Below are positions 23,941 to 25,272 of a stretch of 25,272 nt of DNA, in pieces. Both the position numbers and the translations under genes were made by a program. This DNA is from Acidimicrobiaceae bacterium (lineage in GTDB: Bacteria; Actinomycetota; Acidimicrobiia; Acidimicrobiales; Palsa-688). How positions within the stretch are numbered: position 1 is the stretch's first letter; every line of letters begins with the position of its first letter. The DNA is taken from positions 1-25,272 of the forward strand of contig WQVT01000002.1 of NCBI GenBank assembly GCA_009785715.1, in the 5' to 3' direction. Under the pieces are notes generated by a model, which was given only the letters and a program-made list of their open reading frames with translations, did no database searches and was not told where the DNA came from.

Positions 23941-25272
23941 TCATGGTGCCTCACGAGGCGCGCTCAGCTCGCCATCGAGGGCTTTCTTGATCGATGACAT
24001 TCCACGCTCGGCTCGGGAGGTGCGGGCAGTCTCCGGGTCGAAAACCTCCCCGAGAACCCTCTTGCAGTGGAGGTACACCAGGGCATCCATGGCACTAAGG
24101 AAGGGTCGGTCGGCTGGGAGGACGCTGGAATCAACGGCGGCCAGAAGGCGGGTGGCCCGACCGAAGTCGCCGCGATCGAGGGCGACTTTGGCGAAGCCGA
24201 TCAGGCAAATCGCATCGCCCCGAGGCACCGCGTGGTCGCGCATGATGGAAGTGAGCGTCGCCAGATGCTGTTCGGCCTCGGCGAACTGCCCCAGCGCCGA
24301 TGCAAGCATGGCGTCGGACAACTCGCCGTTGAACTGTGCAACCGGGACGCCTGCGGGCGGGGTTCGAGACTGCAACTCGAGCGCCTTTTGGGTGTCGCCG
24401 TAGAGGGCGAACACGCCCGCCGTGGCAGGTGCGGGCGTCGAGTCGCCAAGGTCCGCCAGCCAGTCGTCGAGAACGGCCCGGGCCTCGTCGCGGCCATTGG
24501 CTCGCCGAAGGCGGGACACATAGCGGATGAAGTTGAGCATTGGGTCGGGCGGCATGCCGATGCTGGCATCGATCTCGACAACCCGCTCGAAAAGACGATC
24601 GCTCCTCGGGGAGTCGATCATCGACCAGTACATCGCCTGCAAGTAGTGCGCCTCGGCACCGATCCAGCTGTGGGGGTCGGCCAGCGCCGACGCCTGGGCG
24701 CCGTACGCGTTGAACGCCTCCCAATCCCCCGCTTGCCACGCGGCCTCGCTTCGCAGGAGCAACGCCATGGCGCGGTGGTCGCGATCCTCGGCCGGCAGGG
24801 CCGCCTCCAGCTCCCGTCCCCAGGTCATCATCTCGCCGAGCCGCACGAAGGAGAACCAGTAGCCGGACATTCGAACAGCTATGCGGGCAGAGAGGTCGTA
24901 GCGTCCCTGTTGGCGACACCACTCGAGCGCCGCGGTCAGGTTGTCAGCCTCGGTCACCACCGGTGAGGTGGCACCGCCGCGATGGTGCCGTACTTGCTCT
25001 AGTGGCAGGGATTCGATCCACTCGAGGTAGTGGTCCCGGTGGGTCGAGCGGAGGTGCTCCGATTCGCCGGTCTCGACGAGCTTCCCCTCGGCGTAGAGCC
25101 GGACCGACTCGCCCAGCCGGTAGCGGACGTCCTCGCCGTGATCGACCACCGAGACCAGCGACTTGTCCACAAGCGATCCCACCAGTTCCATCGCCCGGGG
25201 ATGGCAGACGGCCTCGGCGGCCCGGAGCGAGAACGACCCGCGGAACACCGCCAAACGGCCCAACAACAACCG
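23941..25272 (-). CDS. AfsR/STAND-type ATPase regulator, C-terminal part (5' end outside window)
   Basis: At least 443 C-terminal residues of a large STAND-ATPase-associated regulator. The visible N-terminal end is the winged-helix segment that follows the NTPase domain in these proteins: LGRLAVFRGSFSLRAAEAVC, LVGSLVDKSLVSV and YRLGESVRLYAEGKLVE. A long alpha-helical, TPR-like repeat region follows to the end. There is no LuxR-type helix-turn-helix at the C terminus, so any DNA-binding, BTAD or nucleotide-cyclase domain would be at the unseen N terminus. The frame is open through the right edge, so the apparent start near 25269 is not real. It converges with ppdK with 29 bp between stops. Its target genes cannot be inferred. 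Confidence 0.85.
   Translation of the reverse strand, partial: RLLLGRLAVFRGSFSLRAAEAVCHPRAMELVGSLVDKSLVSVVDHGEDVRYRLGESVRLYAEGKLVETGESEHLRSTHRDHYLEWIESLPLEQVRHHRGGATSPVVTEADNLTAALEWCRQQGRYDLSARIAVRMSGYWFSFVRLGEMMTWGRELEAALPAEDRDHRAMALLLRSEAAWQAGDWEAFNAYGAQASALADPHSWIGAEAHYLQAMYWSMIDSPRSDRLFERVVEIDASIGMPPDPMLNFIRYVSRLRRANGRDEARAVLDDWLADLGDSTPAPATAGVFALYGDTQKALELQSRTPPAGVPVAQFNGELSDAMLASALGQFAEAEQHLATLTSIMRDHAVPRGDAICLIGFAKVALDRGDFGRATRLLAAVDSSVLPADRPFLSAMDALVYLHCKRVLGEVFDPETARTSRAERGMSSIKKALDGELSAPREAP

Noticed and set aside
1..25272. CRISPR arrays, tRNA/rRNA genes, insertion sequences, phage attachment sites
   Set aside because: No regularly spaced repeats, no cloverleaf or rRNA-like sequence, and no transposase or integrase motifs were found on reading both strands.

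Overview
The window is high-GC DNA with GTG and TTG starts, ATGA gene overlaps, AfsR-like and TetR regulators, a cysteine-repeat lipoprotein and a membrane-anchored OmpA protein. This points to an actinobacterium, possibly a soil or environmental lineage. I cannot name the genus from sequence alone. No rRNA, tRNA, CRISPR array, transposase or integrase was recognised.

Positions 1-16600 look like a catabolic island. It opens with the 3' end of an aromatic-acid-type CoA ligase, translationally coupled to an alpha/beta hydrolase. A convergent Na+/phosphate cotransporter follows. Next is a MetE-like protein (337 aa) with a structured leader. A five-gene minus-strand operon reads from 9126 down to 3850: SGNH/GDSL hydrolase, isopropylmalate/tartrate/malate-type dehydrogenase, SDR dehydrogenase, two-domain extradiol dioxygenase, HsaA-like flavin monooxygenase. 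Divergent from it is a complete three-subunit molybdenum hydroxylase of the form II CoxL type (small FeS, large Mo, medium FAD subunits; all overlapping or coupled). The shared 173-bp divergent region holds a perfect 17-bp palindrome. Beyond it lie a lone secreted ABC-type binding protein, a divergent TetR regulator and a second MetE-like protein with the full H-x-C/E/C zinc set.

Together the genes suggest uptake and oxidative breakdown of an aromatic or N-heteroaromatic compound. In that reading, hydroxylation by the Mo enzyme and/or the flavin monooxygenase is followed by extradiol ring cleavage, hydrolysis and dehydrogenation, with two MetE-like proteins in an unknown, perhaps one-carbon or thiol/alkyl-transfer, role. 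The substrate is not determined by the sequence.

Positions 16600-25272 look more like general or envelope functions. They hold an OmpA-family protein whose peptidoglycan-binding domain is flanked by two copies of the same beta-type domain, a lipoprotein built of two Cys-containing repeats, a decayed SDR gene, and a GT-C-like membrane glycosyltransferase. They end with pyruvate phosphate dikinase, which lacks the usual regulatory threonine, and the C-terminal part of an AfsR/STAND-type regulator that runs off the right edge.
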